Below, piece by piece: positions 9,418-18,921 of a stretch of 64,000 nucleotides of DNA. Numbering within the stretch: position 1 is the stretch's first letter; each line of letters starts with the position of its first letter. The DNA lies in NCBI GenBank assembly GCA_958296035.1, contig OY282431.1, forward strand, positions 2,111,001 through 2,175,000. The letters run 5' to 3'. The stretch is from Paracoccaceae bacterium (GTDB taxonomy: Bacteria > Pseudomonadota > Alphaproteobacteria > Rhodobacterales > Rhodobacteraceae). The position numbers and the translations under genes are program-made. The notes under the pieces are model-generated. The model was not told the origin of the DNA. It saw nothing but the letters and a program-made list of their open reading frames with translations, and did not search any database.

Positions 9418-9562
9418 GCGGCACCTCTACATTCGATCTGGAAAGCCAAAATTGCACAGCGGGCGGCAAAAACACTCGCTCGGCATGTTGATACTAGTAT
9501 TGGCGCAACGTCAATCGCAAACTAGTGGCAAGGCGGCTTGCCTGTGGCGTACTCGGGACTGG

Positions 9563-10237
9563 TCTTTTGGCGCCTTGCATGCTTTGCTGACGGCACATAT
9601 CGGTCTTTCCCGGCATGTAACTGGTATCGGTATCACGTTACTGGCAATTACCATGAACTCCTATGTGTTTCGCATGATGCTCCCCAAGGTAACGACGACG
9701 CCCAGGATTGTACCGTTCCAACCGGTCGATTTGCCTTTATTGACCAACCTTCCATAGAATTGACGTGCTCACATCAGGACCGGCGCCGTAAAGGCCGGGT
9801 CTGCCCTGATGGCGGTGGGAGGTACTTTCCGGACAGTGTCGGCGTTTGATGATTTCTATTTCGGGATAGTAAATGGGCGCGGTTGGATCTGCATTGCTCT
9901 GGCTATTCTTGCCTCTTGGCGACCCGGGAAAGCACTACTCGGCGCACGATTGTTTGCTGCACTCGGCGCCCTGCAGGTTCGCATGCAACAAGTTGCCGGG
10001 TCCTTGCTTCCCTGCCAGTTCTTTCTGGCATTGTCCTATGTTCTGAGCATCGCAGCCATGGTTGTCATGTCCCGGCGTGCCACCTGCCCGAAGGCACTAC
10101 TTCTGCCATTTCGCCGAGGTGACCGAATTTGGGGCGCAAAGTTCGCATACGGGCCCCATCACGGTGCCTTGGCCAACCGACTGGATCTGATTTCCTGGGT
10201 CCTGCTGAAGTGTGGGAATTCAAGATCGAACCAATGA
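9563..10237 (+). pseudogene. Remnant of a nucleoside/simple-sugar ABC permease (BMP-type importer)
   Basis: From about 9569 one frame reads GALHALLTAHIGLSRHVTGI and continues through IVPFQPVDLPLL, typical of the second permease of BMP-type importers. A stop follows at 9755-9757, with another two codons later. The same frame resumes after roughly 75 lost residues with NGRGWICIALAILASWRPGK, ALLGARLFAALGALQVRMQQ and a final hydrophobic helix. Premature stops and an internal deletion make it inactive. It lies directly upstream of the matching receptor gene, and no ATPase gene is visible. Confidence 0.75.
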
Positions 10238-10347
10238 CAACCCGTTCCGGGTACTTCAAGATGAGCTAAGACCCTATGCATCGGGCTTGACACGAACCGA
10301 ACCGGAATGAAAAGCGTTTAATCAATGTCTCTAGATCGAGCAGTCAC

Positions 10348-11382
10348 TTGACGAGTATTGAAACCAAGCACATCGAACAATCCTCACGCCGCGACGTACT
10401 GGCTTTCGGCATCGCCGGCCTCTGTACGCTTCTGACTTCGCGTCAGCATCTACTGGCTGAGCACCCGCCGCTGCGGGTTGCAGGATTGTTCACTGTACCA
10501 TCGGCTGATCGATGGGCGAGTCAGATTCAGTCCACAGCACCTGGCTGGGCATCGGTTGCCAATGCCGCCTACGAATATTGGGACAATATCTCTCCGCAAG
10601 ATTTTGGGCAGGTATTTCAAGCCGTTTCGGCGCGGGAGTATGATCTAATAATCGGTGACGTGTTCTCTGCAGAACAGGAGGCTAGAAAGTTGGTTGATAG
10701 CTTCCCGACCCAGGCCTACCTGATGGGTTCAGCGTATCCACCGCTTACCAATCATCCTTTCTTTGGCACCTATAGAGAAAACTATGTACAAGATGCGGCC
10801 TATCTGGCCGGAATGGTCGCCGGTGCCGTCACCCAAAGCAATGTGGTTGGTCTTGTCGGTGCGTTTCCCAATCCACCCACGAACAGGCTGATGAATGCCT
10901 TTCTCTACGGTGCGCGCGAAATTAATCCAAACATATTCGGGCAGGTCGATTTTCTGAATGAATGGTCGAATCCGGAACTCGCCCGCCAGAAGGCACTCTC
11001 GCAAATAGAAGGTGGCGCCGACATTCTTCTTGCCGACCGGCGAGGTGTTGCCGCGGCGGCAAGTGAGATGAATGTACTGACCGTCGGCGTCATTGCTAGC
11101 GAGCGCGAGGCTTTTCCAGATACCGAAATCACTTCGATACGCTGGCATTTCGAACCAACGATACTGACTGCTCTGAACCGTATCAGGCAGAACAGCTTCC
11201 GCTCCGAGGACTACAGCATGTTTTCTAGACTTGAACATCACGGCTGCTCTCTTGCTTCTCTTGGAAAGTTTCAGGCACGCATTCCGGACCAAATTCTCGA
11301 AACCATCGCCCGACGAGAGTTTGAACTGCGACAGGGCTCCTTCACCGTCGCAAATAACGAGAATATACCATTGAATTCTTGA
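10348..11382 (+). CDS. BMP-family (PnrA-like) substrate-binding protein with Tat signal
   Basis: The 344-residue product resembles receptors for nucleosides and related purine ligands (basic membrane protein family). The N-terminus carries a twin-arginine motif, SRRDVLAFG, before a hydrophobic stretch, implying folded export through Tat. The core shows YDLIIGDVFSAEQEA, FGTYRENYVQDAAYLAGMVAG and VVGLVGAFPNPPTNRLMNAF, conserved family segments. The start is TTG with a weak ribosome site. The stop precedes the cytosine deaminase start by 17 bases. Its permease upstream is broken, so it is either an orphan, serves another importer, or is on the way to loss. Confidence 0.85.
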   Translation: MTSIETKHIEQSSRRDVLAFGIAGLCTLLTSRQHLLAEHPPLRVAGLFTVPSADRWASQIQSTAPGWASVANAAYEYWDNISPQDFGQVFQAVSAREYDLIIGDVFSAEQEARKLVDSFPTQAYLMGSAYPPLTNHPFFGTYRENYVQDAAYLAGMVAGAVTQSNVVGLVGAFPNPPTNRLMNAFLYGAREINPNIFGQVDFLNEWSNPELARQKALSQIEGGADILLADRRGVAAAASEMNVLTVGVIASEREAFPDTEITSIRWHFEPTILTALNRIRQNSFRSEDYSMFSRLEHHGCSLASLGKFQARIPDQILETIARREFELRQGSFTVANNENIPLNS

Positions 11383-11399
11383 GGGCAGGGAGATCCCGC

Positions 11400-12686
11400 A
11401 TGTCAAGTATTGATCTCTTGGTTACCAACGCCAGGATGACTGACGGTAGCATTGCGGACATTGCCATTGGCAATCGGCGAATAATTGCTGTGGAACGCAA
11501 TATAACAGCAGCCAGCAAACATGTCCTGGATGCTGGAGGCCGCCTTGTGTCTCCTCCCTTTGTGGACCCTCATTTTCACATGGACGCAACACTGTCCCTG
11601 GGGAATCCTCGGCTCAATCAATCGGGTACCCTGCTTGAAGGCATTCGGCTTTGGGGTGAACTCAAACGGCACCTGACCCGCGAGGCCATCATGGAGCGGG
11701 CACTTGCCTATTGCGATTGGGCAGTTGCCCAGGGATTGCTGGCAATTCGTTCACATGTCGACGTCTGCGACGATCGTTTGATTGGCGTCGAAGCATTGCT
11801 CGAGGTGAAGAAACAGGTCAGTCCTTACCTTCAGCTGCAGTTGGTCGCCTTTCCTCAGGACGGCCTGTACCGCAGCCCAAACGCCCGCCAAAACCTGTTG
11901 CGGGCACTGGACATGGGTGTCGAGGTTGTGGGCGGCATTCCCCATTTCGAACGTAGCATGACCGACGGCAGGACTTCGGTTACCGATCTGTGTGAAATTG
12001 CCGCCGGTCGTGGCCTGATGGTTGATATGCATTGTGACGAAACCGACGATCCGATGTCCCGTCATGTCGAACAGCTAGCCTATGAAGCTTCGCGACTGGG
12101 TCTGGAGAGGCGCGTAAACGGATCCCATCTTACGTCCATGCACTCAATGGACAATTATTATGTGTCCAAGCTGCTTCCCCTTATGGCCGAGGCTGGGTTG
12201 ACAGTCGTTCCCAATCCCCTCGTCAACATCATAATTCAGGGGCGTCACGATACTTACCCGAAGCGACGTGGAATGACCCGCGTGCGCGAGTTGATTGCGG
12301 CCGGCATTAAGGTCGGATGGGGTCAGGATTGCGTACTGGATCCATGGTATTCCCTGGGCTGCGGAGACATGCTAGATGTCGCTCATATGGGCTTGCACGT
12401 TGCACAAATGACCAGCCTTAACGAGATACACCACTGTTTCGAGATGATCACACAGGTAAACGCTGACATAATGGGGCTTGATGACTATGGGCTGGCCAGG
12501 GGATGCAGGGCTGACCTGGTCATCCTCAACGCACGCGACCCGCACGAGGCCATCAGACTACGCGCCGACCGACTGGCAGTCGTTGCCAATGGGCAGGTTG
12601 TGGCCACCCGACAAAAGTCAGACACAAGCCTGGACTTGCCGAATAGGCCTTCCGCTACCGATCTGAGATGGTCGTTTTCTCGTTGA
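11400..12686 (+). CDS. codA: Cytosine deaminase-like amidohydrolase
   Basis: This 428-residue member of the amidohydrolase superfamily is close in layout to E. coli CodA, which converts cytosine to uracil and ammonia. Visible motifs are the metal-binding DPHFHMD, the catalytic MHCDETDDPMSRHVE, GSHLTSMHSMDNYY, the substrate-loop NPLVNIIIQGRHDTYPKRRG and the metal-binding Asp in GQDCVLDPWYS. The ATG at 11400 is preceded by GGGAG at 7 bases; an upstream in-frame codon is less likely. Pairing with a BMP-type receptor fits nucleobase or nucleoside salvage. Related deaminases act on isocytosine or modified pyrimidines, so the exact substrate is open. Confidence 0.85.
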   Translation: MSSIDLLVTNARMTDGSIADIAIGNRRIIAVERNITAASKHVLDAGGRLVSPPFVDPHFHMDATLSLGNPRLNQSGTLLEGIRLWGELKRHLTREAIMERALAYCDWAVAQGLLAIRSHVDVCDDRLIGVEALLEVKKQVSPYLQLQLVAFPQDGLYRSPNARQNLLRALDMGVEVVGGIPHFERSMTDGRTSVTDLCEIAAGRGLMVDMHCDETDDPMSRHVEQLAYEASRLGLERRVNGSHLTSMHSMDNYYVSKLLPLMAEAGLTVVPNPLVNIIIQGRHDTYPKRRGMTRVRELIAAGIKVGWGQDCVLDPWYSLGCGDMLDVAHMGLHVAQMTSLNEIHHCFEMITQVNADIMGLDDYGLARGCRADLVILNARDPHEAIRLRADRLAVVANGQVVATRQKSDTSLDLPNRPSATDLRWSFSR

Positions 12687-12799
12687 AAGGGCAATTCAAG
12701 ACGCAACGCTACTTCACCAGGGCAGGCACGATTGGCTGATACGAAGCCTGCCGTCTCTCGGCTGCCAAAATGTTTCCAGATTCCGTCAGGGGCCAAGAC

Positions 12800-13666
12800 A
12801 TGATCGATTGTCACCACCATCTATGGGAACTTGACGCCGTCCACTACCCCTGGCTCATGGCCAAGGGTCATGTGCGCTTTTTTGGAGATCCCACGCCAAT
12901 TCAGCGCAATTACCTTGTAGACGAATTTCGTGATGTCGCCCGGTCGCAGGGTGTACACGCCTCGATCCATATTCAGGTTGGTGCCGAGGATCCTCTTGCT
13001 GAGGCGCTCTGGGTGCAGCAGGTTGCAGAAATGAACCCGGGTTGGCCTGCAGCCCAGGTCGTTCATGTTGATCTGACGCATCCGGAACTGGATGCAAATC
13101 TGGATGCCATGCAAGAACTGGAAACGGTGCGCGGCGTGCGTCAGATTGTCGGTCGCTCGGCACGAGAAGATGCCCTGAGTGGGACAAACAGCTTGCTCGA
13201 CGATCCGGACTTTAACGTCGGCCTCTCCCGGATCTCGGCGCGTAGTCTGTCTTTTGACCTGCAGTTGACGCCAAACCTGATGCGGCGCGCGGCAGATGTT
13301 TTTTCCGGCCATCCCCGTTTGCGAGTGGCGTTGTGCCACGCCGGCTCACCTGATGTCAGAGATGGACGCTCTCACGATACGTGGAGAGAAGGTATTCTTG
13401 ACCTGGCCAAACTAGACGGTGTCTTCTGCAAGCTCTCAGGCCTGGCAATGTTTGCTCGCGACGCACAAACTGCAGTATTTCGGCCCTTCATTGAACACTG
13501 TCTGGATGCTTTCGGGCCAGATCGTTGCATGTTTGGATCAAATTTTCCGGTCGATAGCCTGCATGCTGATTACGCATCGAACCTGTTGGCGTACTGGACA
13601 TCTGTCCCCTCAGCCTGGCAAGAGCGCGTATTCGAAAACAATGCCAAATCATTCTACAGATTGTAG
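12800..13666 (+). CDS. Amidohydrolase-2 family metal hydrolase (lactonase-like)
   Basis: The 288-residue product is a TIM-barrel hydrolase of the Amidohydro_2 family (2-pyrone-4,6-dicarboxylate lactonase, sugar lactonases). It begins MIDCHHHLWEL with the HxH metal motif and has LRVALCHAGSPD, VFCKLSGLAMFA and DRCMFGSNFPVDSLHADY with the catalytic Asp. The chosen ATG has AGGGG 7 bases upstream. It follows codA on the same strand after about 110 bases and may act on a product of nucleobase breakdown, which is inference from position only. Confidence 0.82.
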   Translation: MIDCHHHLWELDAVHYPWLMAKGHVRFFGDPTPIQRNYLVDEFRDVARSQGVHASIHIQVGAEDPLAEALWVQQVAEMNPGWPAAQVVHVDLTHPELDANLDAMQELETVRGVRQIVGRSAREDALSGTNSLLDDPDFNVGLSRISARSLSFDLQLTPNLMRRAADVFSGHPRLRVALCHAGSPDVRDGRSHDTWREGILDLAKLDGVFCKLSGLAMFARDAQTAVFRPFIEHCLDAFGPDRCMFGSNFPVDSLHADYASNLLAYWTSVPSAWQERVFENNAKSFYRL

Positions 13667-13745
13667 GCTCTCGCAAGTCTCGTACAAACAGGGGGGCGAT
13701 TTCCAGCGATTTTGGAATAAAGGACCTGGCCAAGGAATCGCCACC

Positions 13746-13805
13746 GCCGCCAACACCGTCGCCAGGTCAATTGTCGCCAATTGTCACCCGGATTGACGTG
13801 ATACA
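13746..13805 (-). repeat. Dispersed repeat, copy 3, at the nuclease break
   Basis: Read on the minus strand, the copy starts TGTATCACGTCAATCCGGGT, identical over 20 bases to copy 1, and 78 percent identical to it over 60 bases. It begins exactly where homology of the adjacent OLD-family nuclease ends after its THSPFVLQQ motif. Confidence 0.65.
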
Positions 13806-14854
13806 CGTACTGCTGCAGTACAAACGGGGAGTGTGTAGGCAAGATTGACTGATCTGTCTTTGCCTGGAGGAACTTGACGATGCGGCGCTGAGTGTGTGGC
13901 GGTCTCGCGATCTCGGGTTCTTCCATTGCGAAGATAACGTTCGAATTGAGTTCCGCAATGAATGTCAGCAACGAGAATTCCATCGGGTTGTTGACGTCCG
14001 ACCCCAGCCGCCAATACGGCTCCGGGAAATTCGGACGTTCGGAGGACCCGAACAGCGTGATCGACCGACGAAGGCTGTCGCGCGTCAGCGCGGTCGGGTA
14101 CAGGCGAAAGGTCGGCGGCGGACAACGCGACGAATCGGCGGTTCCGGCCGTCGATCTCATCCAGGATATCTCGGAACTGCGGGATTGCATCAATTGCCGG
14201 ACCCAACACCTCCATCAAGGTAAGCGTCTGCTCGCACATGACAGATCGATCATCGTCCTTGAGCTTCAGAATGATGTCGAGTAGGGAGCCCGGTTCCGAG
14301 CTGAGCGCTCTGACCCCAGTCCTCAGCGCCCGCAGATAGATGAACCCGTATTGTCGCCTTGCCGCGCGCGTGACCCTGCCCGGCGCGCTCCGCCATCCAC
14401 CGTCGGACTTGCGAAGTAGGTCTCAGCCCTGAATTCGTCCCCCTAAGTGTCATAGGCGCCTTCGAACCTGATTCGAAGGGCCGCCGCGACCCCGTCAACG
14501 TCGATATCTTCGGGTTCACACGTCTCATCCAGAAGTTCATCCAGCGCAGCATTCCAATACTCGATGTGAATTCGAATCTTGGTGAGAACGTCCTCTGTCA
14601 GGTCGGTAAGCACCACTTCCATTAAACTAGGGTGGGAGCCCATCCTTGCCGATTTAGTGCCGCTCAAGGTAGCCGTGCTCGTCTATCGACTTGCTCCGAG
14701 ACAGGTGATCTGGCCCTAGCAAGAGACCCAGAGCCTCGCATAGAGTCGATTTTCCAACGCTGTTCCTGCTGTTGTTGACTGGATGACCAGGAAACACGAT
14801 CTCACCTTCGGCGACGCTGCGAAAACTTGCGAGCTCAAGGCGACGTATCTTCAT
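13806..14854 (-). pseudogene. Decayed OLD-family ATP-dependent nuclease
   Basis: Pieces of one gene are spread over several frames. The start (14654-14854) reads MKIRRLELASFRSVAEGEIV and a degenerate P-loop NSVGKST. Next come an acidic segment at 14443-14640 (EDVLTKIRIHIEYWNAALDE), then ALSAADLSPVPDR and ITLFGSSERPNF, and finally FAMEEPEIARPPHTQRRIVK and ILPTHSPFVLQQ, the Walker B and switch-histidine region of OLD/RecF-like ATPases. The TOPRIM nuclease domain that should follow is gone. OLD nucleases function in anti-phage defence and DNA processing. Frameshifts and truncation by the repeat make it inactive. Confidence 0.75.
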
Positions 14855-15039
14855 CCTTCAACCCCGTTCGGGTCGGCCTCATTGCGGGTGGCTGCCGCAG
14901 CCGGCATCAGAAAGGCGTCGAGCGCACTGACCACACCGTCGAGCGGCCCGGGGTCGACGCCGAGGTCCAGCTTGAAACTCTCCCAATGCCGGCGTTTGAC
15001 GGCATCTTCAGCAAATGCCGTTGATGTAGCGACATTCAA
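14851..15039 (-). pseudogene. Fragment, possibly the C-terminus of an AbiEii-type nucleotidyltransferase
   Basis: This 62-residue open frame has the sequence DAVKRRHWESFKLDLGVDPG followed by a helix with DAFLMP. The pattern resembles the end of AbiEii/COG2253 nucleotidyltransferase toxins, but the match is from memory and short. Its stop overlaps the start of the OLD-family gene in an ATGA arrangement, so the two were translationally coupled. It is probably the tail of a lost upstream gene of the same operon. Confidence 0.35.
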
Positions 15040-15399
15040 CGGAGATGCTCTGGAAGGAGTGCGCTGTCTTGACCTTGAAACGCGATAGTGGATGCTATGG
15101 TGAGAGGTGGTTCTGCCGGATCAGGATGAGCTCAGAAAAACCTGACAGGCCATGGCCGCCCTCGCAACCTGCAAGGGGCAGGACCGACATGATTTGCATC
15201 CGGTGGGCTTGACTGCCACGTTCCGGCGTCAGCACCAGACAGCGTCATCACATTTTCACCGGCATACTACCCACTACCGCGGAGAACCGTTCAGTTTCCA
15301 AACCATGTCGGAGAATTGTGCTCAGACTGGTCCGGCACGAATCGATTGGCGCAGTAAGATCATTCGGAACTACCTGGAAAACAACCGTTTGCGGTGAAC
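15040..15399. other. No recognisable gene
   Basis: Open frames here lack motifs and plausible starts. The stretch separates the broken defence-like operon from the phosphatase-like gene, and both flanking genes are read leftward. Confidence 0.5.
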
Positions 15400-16218
15400 T
15401 CAGGCCTGCTCTTGATTCCTTGACCGGTTCCGGCCTTCAATTGCGGACAATTGAGCTCGCACAAGTCCTGCAAAACCCTCAAAGGCATTCAGATTCGCTG
15501 CCACAAGGCCAACTGCAGACCCGGCAGCCGAGGCCTCCACCAGTGGCTCGGACATGCCTCCCGCTTCCGCCAGTATCATCGCCCCCGCTGCAAATCGCCG
15601 CCGATTGACACCTGTCGATACCATTCCGTCATACCGCCCGGCCGCCACATACAACAAATCCAGCTCGGCCGAACCGCTGGCACGCACCGCACTCACAACA
15701 CGTGCCACCCCACGCCAGCCAGTTGTTGCTACGCCCGAACGGTCCACCGCAATCACAAGCTCACGCAACTCACGACGCCGCGAGACACGCAGACGCATAT
15801 TGTTCACATACGAACCGCTGCCACGCTGCGAGCGAAACATCTCGTCCTTGTACGGATCATAGATTGCCGCCGCCGTCACGACACCCTTATGCTCCAGTGA
15901 CACCGATATCCCCCAATGTGCAATGCCGCGGGAATAGTTTCGCCAGCCGACCACACCCTGAACACACCAGCACCGGGTCGGGTCCCGACCTGCCCGACTG
16001 CCCTCGATCACACTCGCATAACCATAATCAGGACGCGCCTCGCACAAGGATGCCAGGACCTGCGTCTCGGCACGGCGGACCGCCCGGGCTGCAAAACGGT
16101 CTGCACCTTCCAGCGTCGCCTGCCTGAGCTGGATGTCCGCAAAGTCGCGCAAGAGGCCGACTCCGGCCGTGCGCGCCACCTTGGACAGGACATTGAGATT
16201 GGCGCTGGTGCTTACCAT
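15400..16218 (-). CDS. Inositol-monophosphatase-like protein lacking the catalytic residues
   Basis: The 272-residue product follows the SuhB/IMPase fold closely: GLLRDFADIQ, HWGISVSLEHKG, IYDPYKDEMFRSQRGSGSYV, LDLLYVAAGRYDG and AAGAMILAEAGG are all in place. Every metal-binding site is replaced. The EE pair is Val70-Ile71, the DPLDGT motif is QGVVGW (87-92), and the Asp of the WDxAAG motif is Arg208. The DxxSxAD-type segment near residue 40 is also altered. The ATG at 16218 has GGGAGG 4 bases upstream and fits SuhB starts, so the gene looks translated. I expect a non-enzymatic scaffold, regulatory or RNA-polymerase-binding role like the non-catalytic role reported for SuhB, but that is inference. 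Confidence 0.8.
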   Translation of the reverse strand: MVSTSANLNVLSKVARTAGVGLLRDFADIQLRQATLEGADRFAARAVRRAETQVLASLCEARPDYGYASVIEGSRAGRDPTRCWCVQGVVGWRNYSRGIAHWGISVSLEHKGVVTAAAIYDPYKDEMFRSQRGSGSYVNNMRLRVSRRRELRELVIAVDRSGVATTGWRGVARVVSAVRASGSAELDLLYVAAGRYDGMVSTGVNRRRFAAGAMILAEAGGMSEPLVEASAAGSAVGLVAANLNAFEGFAGLVRAQLSAIEGRNRSRNQEQA

Positions 16219-16880
16219 CCGGCCTCCCGATCGAGCTTGTTGGATCACACAGATGTGGCCCCAACCGGCACCCATTGCGGTGCCGGTTTCCGGTCACATA
16301 AATTGGTGAAGTCTGACGGCATAGCTGTGGTCGACAATGGCTGCCTTACGCTATCTGGATGCCGGCCGGAAGGCATGCATGGTCAATTGCCTCTCGAGAT
16401 TGGCGCCCCACTGCCAAGGGCGGCGTTTGGAGCACCGTACAATTCACTCGGGGAACCCACTAGCTGGAACAGGAACACCAGGACCATTCGATTGGACCGA
16501 AGTGCTCGTCCACCCGACATTTGCAGGCTCCCGGACGGGTTGGAGTCCAAGCAGTGATTCATGTCCTGGTCGAATTCTCCCTTGGGAGGCAATGCAATCC
16601 ATCAAGTCACCCATGGAGTATCCGGAACCAACAAGCAGCTCTGCTGCGCTCTTGTCTTCTGATTGATGATGATTGCAGTGTTGCGGACCATGCATTTCTA
16701 CTATTGCTTCCTAGTTCCTTGCGCCGCCCCCCCAGCGCAATATATTCGCGTTCCATACATTATTGTGGTTGATAAGACAGCATGTCCTAATTCGACACCT
16801 GCTACCACTCAGGCAATATCAAGCTGAGGGCAGTCGTGTGTTTCGATATTTAACCGCCTCGGTTACCCGGAGTTCACACG
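16219..16880. other. No recognisable gene; divergent promoter region
   Basis: The stretch separates the leftward phosphatase-like gene from the rightward peptide importer operon, so promoters for both should lie here. I see no convincing open frame. No clear -35/-10 pair stands out. Confidence 0.45.
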
Positions 16881-17897
16881 TTGGCCATGAACCCTCCGCA
16901 CAGCGAATCGCCGGTCTTGTCGGTCAAGGATCTCTGTACAGTCTTCTCAACACGTGATGGCGACATCCATGCAGTAAACTCCGTCAGCTTTGACCTCTAT
17001 GCGGGCGAGATATTAGGCGTAGTCGGAGAGTCGGGTTCCGGAAAATCAGTGACAATGATGTCGCTGCTCGGACTTGTACCGTCGCCACCGGCAAACATAA
17101 ACGGCGCATCGGTTCAATTCGAGGGGCAAGATTTGCTGCGGGCAACCGACCGCCAGTTGCGCCAGGTGCGGGGCGGCAGAATCGGCTTCATCTTCCAGGA
17201 TCCCATGACCTCGCTGAACCCGGTGTTTACCGTTGGATTTCAACTCAGTGAATCCCTGAAGAGACATCTGGGAATGACCAGGAAGGAGGCCCGGTCTCGG
17301 TCAATTGAACTCCTGGAGCTGGTCGGAATTCCAGATGCCGGACGACGCATTTCTGACTTTCCGCATCAGTTTTCCGGAGGCATGCGCCAGCGGGTCATGA
17401 TCGCCATGTCATTGGCTTGCGACCCCAGTGTGCTAATCGCCGATGAACCGACTACCGCGCTGGATGTGACCATTCAGGCACAGATTCTCGAGCTCATTCG
17501 AGACCTGCGACACAAACTGGGGATGGCGATCATCTGGATCACACATGATCTGGGCGTGGTCGCCGGCATCGCCACTCGCGTGCTTGTGATGTACGCCGGC
17601 CAGATCGTCGAACATGGCCGTGCCGAGAAACTTTTTGCCAATCCGAGCCATCCCTATACCAAGGCACTGATCTCGACCGTTCCAGCTGTACGGGGGCACC
17701 GCGCGAAGCGCTTGAATTCGATCGAGGGGCAGGCGCCCACGCTGTACGCACCGCCCGGGTTCTGCCCGTTCTCGTCCAGATGCGCAAATGTATTCGATCG
17801 TTGCCGTCAGGAAGTGCCGGGGCGAATGCAGGTGAGTTCTGGGCACGATGCAGCGTGCTTTTTGTTAGAGGAACAGGGACATGTCGCCACAAGCTGA
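16881..17897 (+). CDS. Peptide ABC importer, first ATPase (DppD/OppD type)
   Basis: This ATPase of 338 residues has Walker [11 protein letters not shown]-loop [18 protein letters not shown], signature [15 protein letters not shown], Walker [14 protein letters not shown] and the family-specific C-terminal oligopeptide/dipeptide extension with a Cys-rich [15 protein letters not shown] segment. It starts at TTG with GGAG nine bases upstream; an ATG two codons later is the alternative. It overlaps the second ATPase gene by 17 bases. It heads a five-gene operon in which both ATPases precede the receptor and permeases. Confidence 0.92.
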   Translation: MAMNPPHSESPVLSVKDLCTVFSTRDGDIHAVNSVSFDLYAGEILGVVGESGSGKSVTMMSLLGLVPSPPANINGASVQFEGQDLLRATDRQLRQVRGGRIGFIFQDPMTSLNPVFTVGFQLSESLKRHLGMTRKEARSRSIELLELVGIPDAGRRISDFPHQFSGGMRQRVMIAMSLACDPSVLIADEPTTALDVTIQAQILELIRDLRHKLGMAIIWITHDLGVVAGIATRVLVMYAGQIVEHGRAEKLFANPSHPYTKALISTVPAVRGHRAKRLNSIEGQAPTLYAPPGFCPFSSRCANVFDRCRQEVPGRMQVSSGHDAACFLLEEQGHVATS

Positions 17898-18888
17898 TTC
17901 GGAGCAGCGCAAACTGCTGGTGGAGGTCCATAATCTCAAGGTCTACTTTCCGATTCACTCCGGCGTCTTCAAACGCAAGACTGGAGACGTCAAGGCCGTT
18001 GACAATGTATCGCTGGACATCGGCTATGGCGAAACATTGGGCCTGGTCGGAGAATCAGGGTGCGGCAAGACCACGGCTGGAAGGGCGATTCTTCGACTGA
18101 CTCATATTACCGACGGAACCGTCAAGTTTCGCGGTCAGGATGTATCCTCGGCCAGCCTGGCCGAGGTTCGGGAAATGCGTCCGAGCATGCAGATGATTTT
18201 CCAGGACCCGCAGGAATCACTGAATCCTCGCATGACCGTCGCTTCCATCATTGCCGAGCCGCTTCGTGAACACATGGATTTGAACCGCGCGCAGATCTTC
18301 GACCGCGTGCATGAGTTGATGGACGCAGTCGGCCTCAACCGGGATTTTTCCAACCGGTACCCGCACGAATTCTCGGGTGGTCAAAGGCAGCGTATCGGTA
18401 TCGCTCGCGCTCTGGCCCTTAATCCGGAATTGATCGTTTGCGACGAACCGATTGCAGCACTGGACGTATCCATTCAGGCGCAGGTCGTGAACCTTCTGGA
18501 TGATCTAAAGGAAAGCAGGAATCTCTCCTATTTGTTCATTAGTCACGATCTCGGCATGATCCGCCATATCGCAGACCGTGTCGCCGTAATGTATCTTGGA
18601 CAAATTGTCGAACTTGCCAGTCGCGACGATCTATACGAACGACCGCAGCACCCCTACACCGAGGCGTTGCTGTCGGCCGTTCCCGAAGCCGACCCGGTTG
18701 TCGAGCGTTCCCGTCAGCGGATAATTCTTACCGGCGATGTACCCTCGCCTGCCAATCCACCCGTGGGTTGCAACTTTTGCAACCGATGCCCAAAGTCTTT
18801 CAAACGCTGTTTCACTGAGGAACCAGCGTTGAAACAGGTGGCTTCGGACCGATTCGTGGCGTGCCATTTGCACGACACTCAAGTCTAG
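17881..18888 (+). CDS. Peptide ABC importer, second ATPase (DppF/OppF type)
   Basis: This is a 335-residue ATPase paired with the preceding one. It has Walker A GESGCGKTT, Q-loop IFQDPQESLNPRMTV, signature FSGGQRQRIGIARAL, CDEPIAALDVSIQAQV (Ile where Thr/Val is usual) and a C-terminal extension ending with CNFCNRCPKSFKRC. The ATG is preceded by AGGGAC. The receptor gene starts 33 bases later. Confidence 0.92.
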   Translation: MSPQADSEQRKLLVEVHNLKVYFPIHSGVFKRKTGDVKAVDNVSLDIGYGETLGLVGESGCGKTTAGRAILRLTHITDGTVKFRGQDVSSASLAEVREMRPSMQMIFQDPQESLNPRMTVASIIAEPLREHMDLNRAQIFDRVHELMDAVGLNRDFSNRYPHEFSGGQRQRIGIARALALNPELIVCDEPIAALDVSIQAQVVNLLDDLKESRNLSYLFISHDLGMIRHIADRVAVMYLGQIVELASRDDLYERPQHPYTEALLSAVPEADPVVERSRQRIILTGDVPSPANPPVGCNFCNRCPKSFKRCFTEEPALKQVASDRFVACHLHDTQV

Positions 18889-18921
18889 TTATTCAAACCA
18901 AATTAGAAAGGACATCGTGAC

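Noticed and set aside
9511..9520. A fourth copy of the TGTATCACGTCAATC repeat
   Set aside because: Only about nine bases match (ACGTCAATC) and flanking bases do not align; similar short matches at 55061 and 52470 are also chance.
9809..10237. 142-codon frame as an independent gene
   Set aside because: It is the tail of the BMP-type permease pseudogene; the same frame carries its middle part upstream of a stop.
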